NCBI GenBank assembly: GCA_003545155.1
Contig: DQCH01000132.1
Span: 2,011-38,012 of the forward strand
Reading direction: 5' to 3'
DNA from: Candidatus Acetothermia bacterium
GTDB lineage: Bacteria; Bipolaricaulota; Bipolaricaulia; UBA7950; UBA9294
DNA: 36,002 bases
The translations under genes were made by a program, and so were the position numbers. Each line of letters starts with the position of its first letter. Within the stretch, counting starts at the first letter, position 1. Shown one piece after another: positions 1 through 7,691 of this stretch. The notes beneath the pieces were generated by a model. The model saw nothing but the letters and a program-made list of their open reading frames with translations. It was not told the DNA's origin and did not search any database.

Positions 1-434
1 TTCTCACCAAACGCTGTCCCTGAGAATGGGTTGTCCTGCCAGGCAGGGATTAAGTTCCTAACCCCCAACCGGTAGAAGTGATGAAGAGCCTCTGCATCTC
101 CTTCCAACGGATCGGCCCCTTCCAGGCCGATCAGTGCCGCGATTGGCCCACCCTCGCAGGCTGCACAAAGGTCGGAGGCAGTGCGAACGACCTCCATCTT
201 TCCCTCACTTCTTGCGGCCATCTCGCCGATCGTGCGGATCATCCCCTCCGCCGTCTCGCGTTCCTTTCCTGGGTAGCGCTCGCTCAATACGAAACAAGCG
301 AAGACCTGTGCGCACGAGTTGGCAGTGAGCATCCCAGGAAGGCTGACGTGCCCTTTCCCCTCGCCGGTCTGAAAGTCGAGCGAGTGGTCCATCACCTTCT
401 TTACGGTATCGCAGTGTGTGTCGAAGAACTTCAT
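1..434 (-). CDS. M19-family membrane dipeptidase (partial, 3' end cut by window edge)
   Basis: The reading frame runs off the left edge; 144 codons of the N-terminal part are present. It begins MKFFDTHCDT, carrying the D-x-H-x-D zinc motif of renal/membrane dipeptidases (peptidase M19; D5, H7, D9). GLEGAD follows, whose E105 would be the glutamate bridging the two zincs. A stretch with LGVRNLIPAWQDNPF also fits the family. Members hydrolyse dipeptides, including L-D and dehydro-dipeptides. The ATG at 434 lies 9 bases after the ridA stop, so it is probably the third gene of kbl-ridA-M19. The Shine-Dalgarno site is weak, which suggests translational coupling. There is no signal peptide, so a cytoplasmic enzyme is likely. 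The remaining metal ligands lie outside the window and cannot be checked. Confidence 0.85.
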   Translation of the reverse strand, partial: MKFFDTHCDTVKKVMDHSLDFQTGEGKGHVSLPGMLTANSCAQVFACFVLSERYPGKERETAEGMIRTIGEMAARSEGKMEVVRTASDLCAACEGGPIAALIGLEGADPLEGDAEALHHFYRLGVRNLIPAWQDNPFSGTAFGE

Positions 435-443
435 CGGGGCTCG

Positions 444-830
444 TTATCCGTGCTGAGAGAGGTGGGCGACCGCCTCGATCTCGATCGGTGCCCCCTTGGG
501 AAGGGCCGCTACTTGTACACAGGAACGGGCCGGGGGGACACCTGGAAAGAACTCCTCATAGACCGCGTTCACTGTCGCGAAGTCGGCCATGTCAGTGAGA
601 AAGATGGTAACCTTAATAACGTCATCCATCTGTACACTCGCTGCCTTAAGTACCGCCCGAACGTTTTCTAGGGACTGGTGCGTAGCCGCGGCAATGTCCT
701 CGCTTGTCAACTCACCGGTGGGCTTGGCTGGTAGTTGTCCAGAGGTGAATACGAAGTTCCCAGCACAGATCCCCTGGGAGTACGGTCCTACCGCTGGAGG
801 GGCTTTATCAGTTCCAATCGCCTCTTTCAA
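444..830 (-). CDS. ridA: RidA family enamine/imine deaminase
   Basis: The 128-residue protein is the usual RidA length. It has the family landmarks GPYSQ near residue 15, FTSGQLP near 28-34, and PARSCVQVAALPKGAPIEIE, whose arginine contacts the substrate carboxylate. RidA proteins are trimeric cytosolic enzymes that hydrolyse 2-aminoacrylate and related reactive enamines or imines formed by PLP enzymes. The start is TTG at 830, supported by a strong AAGGAGG site (about 841-847) nine bases upstream. It lies 23 bases after kbl, so co-transcription with kbl is likely. Its neighbours suggest it detoxifies enamines from threonine/2-amino-3-ketobutyrate chemistry; that link is inferred. Confidence 0.93.
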   Translation of the reverse strand: MKEAIGTDKAPPAVGPYSQGICAGNFVFTSGQLPAKPTGELTSEDIAAATHQSLENVRAVLKAASVQMDDVIKVTIFLTDMADFATVNAVYEEFFPGVPPARSCVQVAALPKGAPIEIEAVAHLSQHG

Positions 831-853
831 TTTTTTTATCCTCCTTTATCTGG

Positions 854-2074
854 CTAAATCAAATGAAGCTTCTCTCCGCCTTCCTTGAATGCCTCAATAG
901 CCTTGTCTAACTGATCCTTAGTGTGCTTTGCCGATAACTGCACCCGAATCCTTGCCTTACCACGCGCCACCATGGGAAAGACAATTGGCAGGACATAGAT
1001 CCCTTTCTCCCAAACGAAATCGGTCAGTTCCTTCGCTACCTTACTCTCTCCACACATAATCGGGACGATCGGCGTCTCGCTATTGCCGGTGTCGAATCCG
1101 AGGGCCTGGATCGCCTTGATGAAGTAGTTGCGGTTCTCCCACAGCTTCTCCAACCATTGAGGTTCGGTGTCGAGTACATCGATCGCTGCAATGCAGGCTG
1201 CAGCCACTCCAGGGGGGACAGCACCACTCAGAAGCCAGCTTCTGGATTTATTTAGCGCAAAATTCCGCAGATCCTCACTCCCTGTAATATGCCCACCGAC
1301 CACTCCGAAGGCCTTAGAGAAGGTCCCCATCTCTACATGTACCTGGTTGTGATCCAAGCCAAAATGACTGACGATTCCGCGCCCTTTTTCTCCAAGAATG
1401 CCCTCTCCGTGAGCATCGTCCACATACACCCCGGCCCCATGCTCGGAAGCGATCTTCGCAATCTCGGAGAGCGGAGCGAGGTCTCCATCCATACTGAATA
1501 CGCCATCAGTGATGATCCAGATATGATTGTAGGGAGGATCATGCCTCTCCGCCTCGTCCATAACCCGCGTTAGATCCTCCATGTCTTTGTGCTTGTAGAT
1601 CTTCCGATCCGCATGGGAGATTCGAATCCCATCGATAATGGAACCATGGTTTAGTTCATCGGAGACAAAGAGATCACCACGGCCAGCCAGTTGCGGAATT
1701 AGACCTTCATTGGCCATAAACCCAGTCTGGTAAGTCAAGGAAGCTGGCGCACCTTTGAAGCGAGCAAGGCGACGGTCCAATTCTTCGTGGAGAGCCATAT
1801 CCCCGGCAATGGACCGATCGCTTCCAGCGCCAGCTCCATACTCCTTAGTCGCCTCCATCATGGCATTAACAACCTTGGGATGAGTTGACAGATTGAGGTA
1901 ATTGTTGGCGGCAAGCATCACCACCTCTCTGCCATCGATGGTACAGCTGGAGCCACTACTACTCTGAAGTTCTTTTGGCTCCCAGGTTAAACTCTCACGC
2001 ACCAAGCGCTGATACTCCTCACCTAGATACTTAGTCGGATGCCTTTTAGGGTTCACACGAATCACCTCTTTCAT
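854..2074 (-). CDS. kbl: 2-amino-3-ketobutyrate CoA ligase (glycine C-acetyltransferase)
   Basis: This 406-residue protein belongs to the alpha-oxoamine synthase family of fold-type I PLP enzymes. Visible landmarks are ANNYLNLSTHP near residue 56, GAGSDRSIAG near 82-91, VDDAHGEG (PLP-pyridine aspartate at 219-220) and TFSKAFGVVGG, in which K254 is the predicted PLP lysine. Kbl cleaves 2-amino-3-ketobutyrate with CoA to glycine and acetyl-CoA, the second step of threonine dehydrogenase degradation. 8-amino-7-oxononanoate synthase is an alternative by sequence, but the divergent threonine dehydrogenase gene favours Kbl. The annotated start is ATG 2074. A perfect GAGGTGAT Shine-Dalgarno lies inside codons 3-5, just upstream of an in-frame GTG at 2056 (codon 7), which may be the real start. 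Confidence 0.92.
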   Translation of the reverse strand: MKEVIRVNPKRHPTKYLGEEYQRLVRESLTWEPKELQSSSGSSCTIDGREVVMLAANNYLNLSTHPKVVNAMMEATKEYGAGAGSDRSIAGDMALHEELDRRLARFKGAPASLTYQTGFMANEGLIPQLAGRGDLFVSDELNHGSIIDGIRISHADRKIYKHKDMEDLTRVMDEAERHDPPYNHIWIITDGVFSMDGDLAPLSEIAKIASEHGAGVYVDDAHGEGILGEKGRGIVSHFGLDHNQVHVEMGTFSKAFGVVGGHITGSEDLRNFALNKSRSWLLSGAVPPGVAAACIAAIDVLDTEPQWLEKLWENRNYFIKAIQALGFDTGNSETPIVPIMCGESKVAKELTDFVWEKGIYVLPIVFPMVARGKARIRVQLSAKHTKDQLDKAIEAFKEGGEKLHLI

Positions 2075-2197
2075 CTAAGATAACGATTTCTCCTGGCTGG
2101 CCAGCACGCAGCGACAAGCAATAGCCCCGATAAATGGAGATAATCCATATTATGACAAAGCGCCCCCTATTCCAACCCGTCCTCCCATGGCGTTCCT

Positions 2198-2226
2198 TTG
2201 TCCGCCATTAGACCCTCCTGTACAAT
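2198..2226 (+). promoter_or_regulatory. Predicted sigma-70-type promoter of tdh
   Basis: A -35 box TTGTCC at 2198-2203 and a -10 box TACAAT at 2221-2226 are separated by 17 bases, pointing at the TTG start of tdh at 2256. Predicted transcription starts near 2233, giving a leader of roughly 23 bases with a purine-rich AAAGGGGG ribosome site. No equally good promoter is seen for the divergent kbl unit in the same 181-base gap; the best -35 there is TTGTCA on the minus strand (2153-2158) with only a poor -10. Confidence 0.6.
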
Positions 2227-2255
2227 CTTCTGACAACGGAGAAAGGGGGTACTAG

Positions 2256-3233
2256 TTGGCACGAAAGACACCAAGGATCCTGGTAACAGGAGCTGTCGGC
2301 CAGATTGGCTCTGAACTGACAATGGCATTACGAAAGCGGTATGGGAACAACAACATCGTCGCCGCTGGGCACCGAAAAGATCCCAGCCTTGCGTTGCGTG
2401 ACTCCGGTCCCTTCACTCGGATCGATGTGACCGACAGGGAGCAGATCGAACAGGTTATAACGAGCCACAAGATCAACACGATCTATCACATGGCAGCGAT
2501 CCTCTCTGCCGTAGGAGAAGAAAAACCACAGCTTGCCTGGAACGTGAACATGGGTGGCCTGTACAATGTTCTTGAAGTAGCAAGAAAGTACAAGATAACA
2601 CGGGTTTTTTTGCCCAGCTCAATCGCCGTTTTCGGCCCGGAGACACCACGGGATTGCACTCCGCAAGAGACAGTCCTCCACCCGACGACGATCTACGGGG
2701 TGAGTAAGGTGGCGGGTGAACTCCTCGGAGACTACTACTTTCATCGTTTCGGTTTGGACGTACGCGGTCTACGCTACCCAGGCATTATCTCCAGTGAGAC
2801 CCCACCTGGAGGAGGAACCACTGACTACGCGGTGGAGATTTTCTACGAAGCGATCAAGCATAAGCGATACACTTGCTTTGTGCGAGAAGACACAGTTTTA
2901 CCGATGATGTATATGCCCGATTGCATCAAGGCGACTATCAACCTAATGGAGAGCGACCTTTATTGCCTCAAGCACCACTGTAACTTCAACGTCGCAGGGA
3001 TGAGTTTCGCCGCTGGAGAACTAGCTACCGAAATTAAAAAACACCTCCCGGAGTTTATCTGTGATTACCGCCCTGACTTCCGACAACAGATCGCCGATTC
3101 GTGGCCAAAGTCCCTCGACGATCGCCCAGCCCGAGAGGAATGGGGGTGGGAACCATCTTACGATTTGGCCTCAATGACCACGGATATGCTAAAGTGTTTA
3201 CACACCCACTACGAGGAAGGCACCCTCCTCTAA
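2256..3233 (+). CDS. tdh: L-threonine 3-dehydrogenase, short-chain (epimerase-type)
   Basis: This 325-residue extended short-chain dehydrogenase has the NAD-binding Gly motif GAVGQIG at 12-18, a serine at 121-122, and the catalytic pair Y147 and K151 in YGVSK. LRYPGIIS followed by GGGTTDYAVEIFYEA is characteristic of the epimerase-type threonine dehydrogenases, as opposed to the zinc-dependent E. coli enzyme. It would oxidise L-threonine to 2-amino-3-ketobutyrate, the substrate of the divergent kbl product. It starts at TTG 2256, with AAAGGGGG a few bases upstream. It is the only complete plus-strand gene in the window and converges on rplQ with a 43-base gap. A nucleotide-sugar epimerase is the main alternative by fold, but the signature and context argue for Tdh. 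Confidence 0.92.
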   Translation: MARKTPRILVTGAVGQIGSELTMALRKRYGNNNIVAAGHRKDPSLALRDSGPFTRIDVTDREQIEQVITSHKINTIYHMAAILSAVGEEKPQLAWNVNMGGLYNVLEVARKYKITRVFLPSSIAVFGPETPRDCTPQETVLHPTTIYGVSKVAGELLGDYYFHRFGLDVRGLRYPGIISSETPPGGGTTDYAVEIFYEAIKHKRYTCFVREDTVLPMMYMPDCIKATINLMESDLYCLKHHCNFNVAGMSFAAGELATEIKKHLPEFICDYRPDFRQQIADSWPKSLDDRPAREEWGWEPSYDLASMTTDMLKCLHTHYEEGTLL

Positions 3234-3260
3234 ATGGGAAAACTCACCTTTCAAGGTGAG
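3232..3260 (-). terminator. Terminator of the ribosomal protein operon
   Basis: Just beyond the rplQ stop, the minus strand reads CTCACCTT-GA-AAGGTGAG (3260-3243), an 8-base inverted repeat, followed immediately by TTTTCCCATTT. This fits a Rho-independent terminator for the long minus-strand operon. On the plus strand the same hairpin follows the tdh stop by about 10 bases but lacks a good U-tract, so it would terminate tdh poorly by itself. Confidence 0.65.
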
Positions 3261-3276
3261 ATCCTCCGGTGAGCGC

Positions 3277-3627
3277 TCAAACAAGCATCAATCGTGCCTG
3301 TTCAGCACCGTCTCCTCGGCGCGGGCCGAGCTTCACCACTCGCGTGTATCCACCAGGGCGGTCCTTGTATCGCGGTCCTATCTCACTAAACAGTTTGTCA
3401 ACAACTGCCTTGTCCTGCAGTCGGGCAAAGACGATCCGTCGCGCATGCTGGTCCCCCCGACGTGCCAACGAGATAACCCTTTCAGTATACCGTTGAGAAG
3501 CCTTGGCCCGCTTAAGTGTCGTATCGACCTTGCTGTTAAGGATCAACCCCTTGGTAACGTTCGCCAGGACGCTTTCTCGGTGGCTCTTCGTCATGCCGAG
3601 CTTATCGATGTCCCGCCGATGCCTCAT
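3277..3627 (-). CDS. rplQ: 50S ribosomal protein L17
   Basis: L17 is a large-subunit protein near the tunnel exit. The protein begins MRHRRDIDKLG, the usual L17 N-terminus, and has YTRVVKLGPRRGD near the C-terminus; 116 residues is normal. An upstream GTG at 3645 would add six residues, but ATG 3627 is preceded by a perfect AGGAGG six bases away and matches the family start, so I chose it. The gene overlaps the end of rpoA by 26 bases, which implies translational coupling. It is the last gene of the operon. Confidence 0.97.
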   Translation of the reverse strand: MRHRRDIDKLGMTKSHRESVLANVTKGLILNSKVDTTLKRAKASQRYTERVISLARRGDQHARRIVFARLQDKAVVDKLFSEIGPRYKDRPGGYTRVVKLGPRRGDGAEQARLMLV

Positions 3628-4567
3628 CTTGAACCTCCTGTTCACCCTTGAGCTCGTAACCGAGTTCCCTCAAGCGATCTTCCACCTTGCTCAAGGTCTT
3701 TGCGCCAAACCCATGAATATCAAGCAGTTCCTCACGTGGCCGGGTGAGGAGCTCTCCCAACGTAGTGATCTCCGCCTCCAGAAGGAGGTTGCAAGCACGC
3801 TGATCGACCTGCAACTCACTCAACGAAACCGCTAAAGCGCTTTCCTCCTCTTTTCCCTCTTCCGCAGCAAGCCCGAACGGGTGCTGGGCGAAGTCACTGA
3901 ACAGGTCAAGATGCCGCTGCAGGATGCGCGCTGACTCGGAGAGAGCCTCTTCAGGCTTGATCCCCCCGTTAGTGGTCAACTCAAGAATCAACCGCTCATA
4001 CCCCGTCTTTCCCCTGACGCGGGTTCCTTCGATCACGAAGTTCACCTGCCTCACTGGGGAAAAATCTGAGTCGATTGGAATAACCGCCAAGGGTGAATCC
4101 TCGAGCTTATTCTCCTCCGCTGGGCGGTAGCCGAATCCCGCTTCCACTTCCATCTCTATCTCCAGGAAACCCTTCTTGTTCAGGGTAGCGATGTGCAAGT
4201 CGGGATTGATCACTTCTACTCCAGAAGGAAGCGATATGTCGGTGGCGGTCACCTCGCACGGCCCCTTACTCTCGAGGGTGAGCCGCTTCAGCTCATCCCC
4301 ATGAAGGCGCAACGCAAGGTCCTTGATATTAAGAATAATCTCAAGGACGTCCTCTTTGACCCCCTCGATCGTGTCGTACTCATGGTGCTTACCAGCGAAG
4401 TTCACCCTCACCACCGCGGCACCCGGTATCGAGGCTAGGAGAACCCGGCGCAGGCTGTTGCCAAGGGTAGTGGCAAACCCGCGTTCGAGCGGTTCGATGA
4501 CGATCTTGCCATAGGTGGGGGTCAACTCTTCAGTCTTGATCCCCTGGGGGAAGACCAGTTCATCCAT
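3602..4567 (-). CDS. rpoA: DNA-directed RNA polymerase subunit alpha
   Basis: The 321-residue protein has the normal alpha-subunit layout. The N-terminal dimerisation and assembly domain contains ERGFATTLGNSLRRVLL near residues 28-44. A short linker follows, then a C-terminal domain of helix-hairpin-helix type (RACNLLLEAEITTLGELL, then DIHGFGAKTLSKVEDRL) that contacts promoter UP elements and regulators. Start ATG 4567 follows AGGAGGTAGGT. It sits between rpsD (9-base gap) and rplQ (26-base overlap), the standard alpha-operon order. The AT-rich stretch upstream of the ABC-transporter promoter in this window would be a plausible target for the C-terminal domain. Confidence 0.98.
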   Translation of the reverse strand: MDELVFPQGIKTEELTPTYGKIVIEPLERGFATTLGNSLRRVLLASIPGAAVVRVNFAGKHHEYDTIEGVKEDVLEIILNIKDLALRLHGDELKRLTLESKGPCEVTATDISLPSGVEVINPDLHIATLNKKGFLEIEMEVEAGFGYRPAEENKLEDSPLAVIPIDSDFSPVRQVNFVIEGTRVRGKTGYERLILELTTNGGIKPEEALSESARILQRHLDLFSDFAQHPFGLAAEEGKEEESALAVSLSELQVDQRACNLLLEAEITTLGELLTRPREELLDIHGFGAKTLSKVEDRLRELGYELKGEQEVQDEASAGHR

Positions 4568-4576
4568 ACCTACCTC

Positions 4577-5200
4577 CTAGCGGGAGTAGAATTCAACGAT
4601 CAGGTTCACGGCGATACTATGTCCGATCTCTTCCACGTTAGGAGGGGCAATTACCTGGCACTTCAGCGCTTCCAGGTTCTTCTCCAGCCAACGCGGAATC
4701 TCGCGGTCTTTGTTTGCCTCTACGATTCCCTTCACCCGGTCGCGTCGTCCTTCCTTAACCGACACGGTATCCCCCTCCCGCACCAACACGGAAGGGATGT
4801 TGACTGCCCTGTCGTTTAGTTGGAAGTGACCGTGCACAATCAGTTGGCGCGCCTGTGCGCGCGAGGAGGCAAATCCAGCGCGATAGAGGGTGTTATCAAG
4901 CCGCCGCTCGAGGAGAGAGAGGAGTGCCTCACCGGTGACCCCTTTGCGCCGCTTCGCTTGCTCCACGTAGTTGCGGAACTGCTGCTCTCTCACGCCGTAA
5001 ATCCGCTTCGTCTTCTGTTTCTCGCGCAGGTGGAGAAGGTATTGACTCCTCCGTGGGCGACGCCTCTTCGGCCTCTCCCCCGGCGGAGAACTGCGGCCCG
5101 ACATCGGACAGCTCCTCGTATAGCACCGACTCCCTTTCAGGAAGAGCTTCTCCCCTTCCCTACGGCACTTTTTGCACTTAGGGTCTGTATCTCGCCCCAT
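4577..5200 (-). CDS. rpsD: 30S ribosomal protein S4 (zinc-binding form)
   Basis: S4 is a primary 16S rRNA-binding protein of the 30S body. The 207-residue sequence carries four N-terminal cysteines (C9, C12, C26, C31), the zinc-containing version of S4, and an S4 RNA-binding domain from about residue 97 (LERRLDNTLYRAGFASSRAQ). The ATG overlaps the rpsK stop by one base (TAATG). In many bacteria S4 autoregulates the alpha operon; no obvious S4-binding pseudoknot could be judged by eye here. Confidence 0.97.
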   Translation of the reverse strand: MGRDTDPKCKKCRREGEKLFLKGSRCYTRSCPMSGRSSPPGERPKRRRPRRSQYLLHLREKQKTKRIYGVREQQFRNYVEQAKRRKGVTGEALLSLLERRLDNTLYRAGFASSRAQARQLIVHGHFQLNDRAVNIPSVLVREGDTVSVKEGRRDRVKGIVEANKDREIPRWLEKNLEALKCQVIAPPNVEEIGHSIAVNLIVEFYSR

Positions 5201-5550
5201 TATCGTTTCACCTTACTGCTGCTGTGAGAGACCGGGGTGACGTTCTTGACCTCTTCAACCCGGATACCCGATCCCTTAATGGTCTGTACTACAGACTGTC
5301 TCCCTGATCCAGTCCCCTTTACTGTCACACACACGGATCGAATCCCGTATTCTTTCATTTCACGTATCAGCGACTCGGCCGCAATCTGGGCGGCATAAGG
5401 AGTCCCCTTTCGCGATCCCTTGTACCCAACCACCCCTGGGCTCTTCCAGGTAATCGGGTCCCCGTTCGGGTCAGTCACAGTGATGATCGTGTTGTTGAAG
5501 GTAGCGTGAATATGGACACGTGCCCGCTCAAGCTTGATGTTCTTCGCCAT
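5200..5550 (-). CDS. rpsK: 30S ribosomal protein S11
   Basis: S11 lies on the 30S platform next to the E/P-site mRNA path. The 116-residue protein has ARVHIHATFNNTIITVTDPNG at the N-terminal side, then SRKGTPYAAQ, then VKGTGSGRQSVVQTIKGSG, all hallmarks of bacterial S11. Length is slightly short because the variable N-terminal tail is reduced. It lies 2 bases after rpsM and overlaps rpsD by one base. Confidence 0.97.
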   Translation of the reverse strand: MAKNIKLERARVHIHATFNNTIITVTDPNGDPITWKSPGVVGYKGSRKGTPYAAQIAAESLIREMKEYGIRSVCVTVKGTGSGRQSVVQTIKGSGIRVEEVKNVTPVSHSSSKVKR

Positions 5551-5552
5551 CC

Positions 5553-5918
5553 CTACCTCTTCTTTCCTGCCTTGGCCGATCGTGGCCCTTTCCAGGTTCG
5601 CGCGTTCGACCGTGTATGCTGCCCGCGAACTGGAAGCCTTCGCTTATGTCGGATCCCGCGATAGGCATTGATATCCTTCAGCCGCTGAATGCCAGCATAG
5701 ATTCGACGGCGCAGGTCTCCCTCCACCACATATTGCTCTACCTCCCGCCGCAGAGCTGCGATCTCCTTCTCGGTCAGTTCCCTTACCCTCACGCCCGGCG
5801 AGATCCCTGTTCGCCCGATGATTTCAGCAGCGCGCGAACGGCCAACCCCAAAGATGTAGGTAAGACCAATCTCGATCCTCTTGTCATTCGGCAGGTTGAC
5901 CCCGGCTATCCGTGCCAT
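5553..5918 (-). CDS. rpsM: 30S ribosomal protein S13
   Basis: S13 is the head protein whose C-terminal tail reaches the P-site tRNA and which bridges to the 50S. The 121-residue sequence starts MARIAGVNLPNDKRIEIGLT, contains GVGRSRAAEI and YRGIRHKRRLPVRGQ, and ends in the expected basic tail. It follows rpmJ by 12 bases in the standard alpha-operon order. Confidence 0.97.
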   Translation of the reverse strand: MARIAGVNLPNDKRIEIGLTYIFGVGRSRAAEIIGRTGISPGVRVRELTEKEIAALRREVEQYVVEGDLRRRIYAGIQRLKDINAYRGIRHKRRLPVRGQHTRSNARTWKGPRSAKAGKKR

Positions 5919-5930
5919 GTCTTTCTCCCC

Positions 5931-6044
5931 TTAGCCCTGTCGCTGCTTGTGCTTGGGATTCTTGCAGATAATCATCACTCGACCGTTACGTCGAATCACC
6001 TTGCACTTAGCACACATTTTCTTTACCGAGCTTCGCACCTTCAT
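5931..6044 (-). CDS. rpmJ: 50S ribosomal protein L36 (zinc-binding form)
   Basis: This 37-codon gene reads MKVRSSVKKMCAKCKVIRRN at its N-terminus and ends KNPKHKQRQG. The zinc ribbon is C11, C14, C27 and a histidine near residue 32, the classical zinc-dependent L36. L36 binds 23S rRNA near the base of the L7/L12 stalk. ATG 6044 is 18 bases downstream of infA, and the stop lies 12 bases upstream of rpsM. Order infA-rpmJ-rpsM is the conserved one. Confidence 0.96.
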   Translation of the reverse strand: MKVRSSVKKMCAKCKVIRRNGRVMIICKNPKHKQRQG

Positions 6045-6062
6045 CGTAAATTAACGTAGCGG

Positions 6063-6320
6063 TTAACTCTCCCGGTATACGATCCGCCCCTTGGTCAGGT
6101 CGTATGGCGAGAACTCTACAACCACGCGGTCTCCTGTCAGGATACGAATATAATGCTTGCGGATTCGACCTGAAATATGACACAGAACGACATGTCCATT
6201 GGTCAGCCTCACGCGAAACATTGAGCTCGGCAGGCTCTCAATAACCTCACCTCGCTGTCGGATCACATCTGTCTTTTTTTGATCGCGTTTTTCCGACTTA
6301 ACCACTACGTCTTCATTCAC
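6063..6320 (-). CDS. infA: Translation initiation factor IF-1
   Basis: IF-1 is a single OB-fold protein that binds the 30S A site during initiation. The core is clear: VIESLPSSMFRVRLTNGHVV, HISGRIRKHYIRILTGD, and EFSPYDLTKGRIVYR at the end. The frame gives 85 residues, about 13 more than typical, because of an N-terminal extension rich in charged residues. The start is uncertain. GTG 6320 overlaps the map stop and sits directly on an AGGAGG with no spacer; an in-frame GTG at 6305 is about 14 bases away from it. No ATG exists between them in frame. Confidence 0.95.
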   Translation of the reverse strand: MNEDVVVKSEKRDQKKTDVIRQRGEVIESLPSSMFRVRLTNGHVVLCHISGRIRKHYIRILTGDRVVVEFSPYDLTKGRIVYRES

Positions 6321-7065
6321 CTCCTATCGTCAGGACATCTACTCCCCTCTCCGTCAGGGCAACGGTATGTTCAAAATGCGCTGCTAGGCCCCCAGTTGCC
6401 GTCACTACAGTCCAGTTGTCATCGAGGACCCGAGTTGGTTCAGGATCGGTCTTCACCATCGGCTCGATTGCGAAGACCATCCCCGGTTGTAGCCGTGGGC
6501 CCTGTCCTGGCAGACCGTAATTCGGAATTTGGGGATCCTCGTGTAGCTTTCTCCCTATACCATGCCCTACATACTCTCTCACCACGTGCAGCCCCTTACT
6601 CTTCACATAGGAGCCGATCGCATGCGAGATGTCTGATAGACGATTCCCAATTGTAACCCGTTTGATACCCTGCCACAAGCTCTCCTCGGTTACCCGCAGG
6701 AGGTGATCCGCTGCCTCATCAATGTCACCAATAGGAACTGTCGTTGCCATATCCATATACAGACCTTCGCGAAAGAGACCGATGTCGATGGAGAGAATAT
6801 CCCCGGCTTTAAGCAGCCGCTCCGATGGGATTCCATGCACCACTTCGTCGTTGATCGAGGCACAGATCGTCGCTGGATACCCCTGGTAACCCTTAAATGC
6901 CGGTTTCGCCCCCGCTTTGCGAATCAGCGCCTCGGCTAAGTGATCAAGGGAGGCGGTGCTCTTTCCCAGGGTTACCTCCTCACAGATCGCGCGTAAGGTC
7001 AAAGCAAGTATTCTCCCATTCTCACGCATGATAGCAATCTCGGAGGGGGTCTTAAGAGTGATCAT
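6313..7065 (-). CDS. map: Methionine aminopeptidase, type I
   Basis: This enzyme removes the initiator methionine from nascent proteins. The 250-residue protein has the pita-bread fold ligands at expected places: D94 (SIDIG), D105 (YMDMATT), H168 (GHGIG), E201 (AIEP) and E232 (FEHT), plus catalytic H77 in EVVHGIP and H175 in KLHEDP. It lacks the N-terminal SH3 or zinc extension of eukaryotic forms. The ATG overlaps the adk stop by four bases (ATGA) and its 3' end overlaps infA, showing tight coupling. Confidence 0.97.
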   Translation of the reverse strand: MITLKTPSEIAIMRENGRILALTLRAICEEVTLGKSTASLDHLAEALIRKAGAKPAFKGYQGYPATICASINDEVVHGIPSERLLKAGDILSIDIGLFREGLYMDMATTVPIGDIDEAADHLLRVTEESLWQGIKRVTIGNRLSDISHAIGSYVKSKGLHVVREYVGHGIGRKLHEDPQIPNYGLPGQGPRLQPGMVFAIEPMVKTDPEPTRVLDDNWTVVTATGGLAAHFEHTVALTERGVDVLTIGGE

Positions 7066-7691
7066 AAAGCGAGGAGGTCCATGATTCTTTCGAGTACCAT
7101 AGCAGTCGGCTGAGCACCATCAACCTCACGCAGCAGCCCTCGCTCACGGTAGAAATCAACCAGGAGGGCTGTCGCCTGCATGTACACGTCGTACCGGTTA
7201 TCGACCACCTCAGGTCGATCGTCGTCCCGCTGAAAGAGTTCTCCCCCACAGAGGTCGCAGCGGGTTTTGATCTTCGGCGGATTGAAGAGAAGGTTATAGA
7301 TCTTTCCGCACTCGCGACACACGCGGCGTGACGAAAGCCGCTTTATCACTTCCGCCCGCGACAGGGTGATGTTAATCATCAGATCGAGCGAGGTGATCTT
7401 TAAAAGCGCCTCGGCCTGGGCGACCGTACGTGGGAACCCGTCGAGGATGAACCCGTCCGTTTTCGCAATCCGCTCATGAATCATGTCTATGATTAGCTTG
7501 TCTGGGACGAGATCACCACGATCCATATGCAACTTTGCCGCCCGACCAATTTCTGTCCCATGTGCCACCTCATCGCGAAGTATGTCACCGGTCGACAGAT
7601 GACAAAGACCGGTTTTGTCAGAGATCAGCTTCGCCTGAGTTCCTTTTCCTGCGCCAGGAGGGCCGAGGAGGGCGATCCTCTTACGAGTCAT
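7062..7691 (-). CDS. adk: Adenylate kinase (zinc LID form)
   Basis: It catalyses ATP + AMP to 2 ADP. The 209-residue protein has the P-loop GPPGAGKGT at 10-18, the AMP-binding DGFPRT at 84-89, and a LID domain with four cysteines (C125, C128, C145, C148) that should bind structural zinc, as in Gram-positive and many thermophilic enzymes. The gene overlaps secY by one base (TAATG) and map by four. secY-adk-map is the usual order. Confidence 0.97.
   Translation of the reverse strand: MTRKRIALLGPPGAGKGTQAKLISDKTGLCHLSTGDILRDEVAHGTEIGRAAKLHMDRGDLVPDKLIIDMIHERIAKTDGFILDGFPRTVAQAEALLKITSLDLMINITLSRAEVIKRLSSRRVCRECGKIYNLLFNPPKIKTRCDLCGGELFQRDDDRPEVVDNRYDVYMQATALLVDFYRERGLLREVDGAQPTAMVLERIMDLLAL

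Noticed and set aside
78..671. Long plus-strand frame of 197 codons opposite the dipeptidase and ridA genes
   Set aside because: It is the antisense shadow of two recognisable genes (M19 and RidA); its product has no recognisable motif and no ribosome site.
2075..2255. Riboswitch in the kbl-tdh gap
   Set aside because: The predicted leaders are short and no glycine-riboswitch-like core could be seen; only a short GCTGGCCAGC palindrome is present.
3628..3645. GTG start of rplQ six codons upstream
   Set aside because: ATG 3627 has a perfect AGGAGG six bases away and gives the conserved MRHR start; the GTG would place that site inside the gene.
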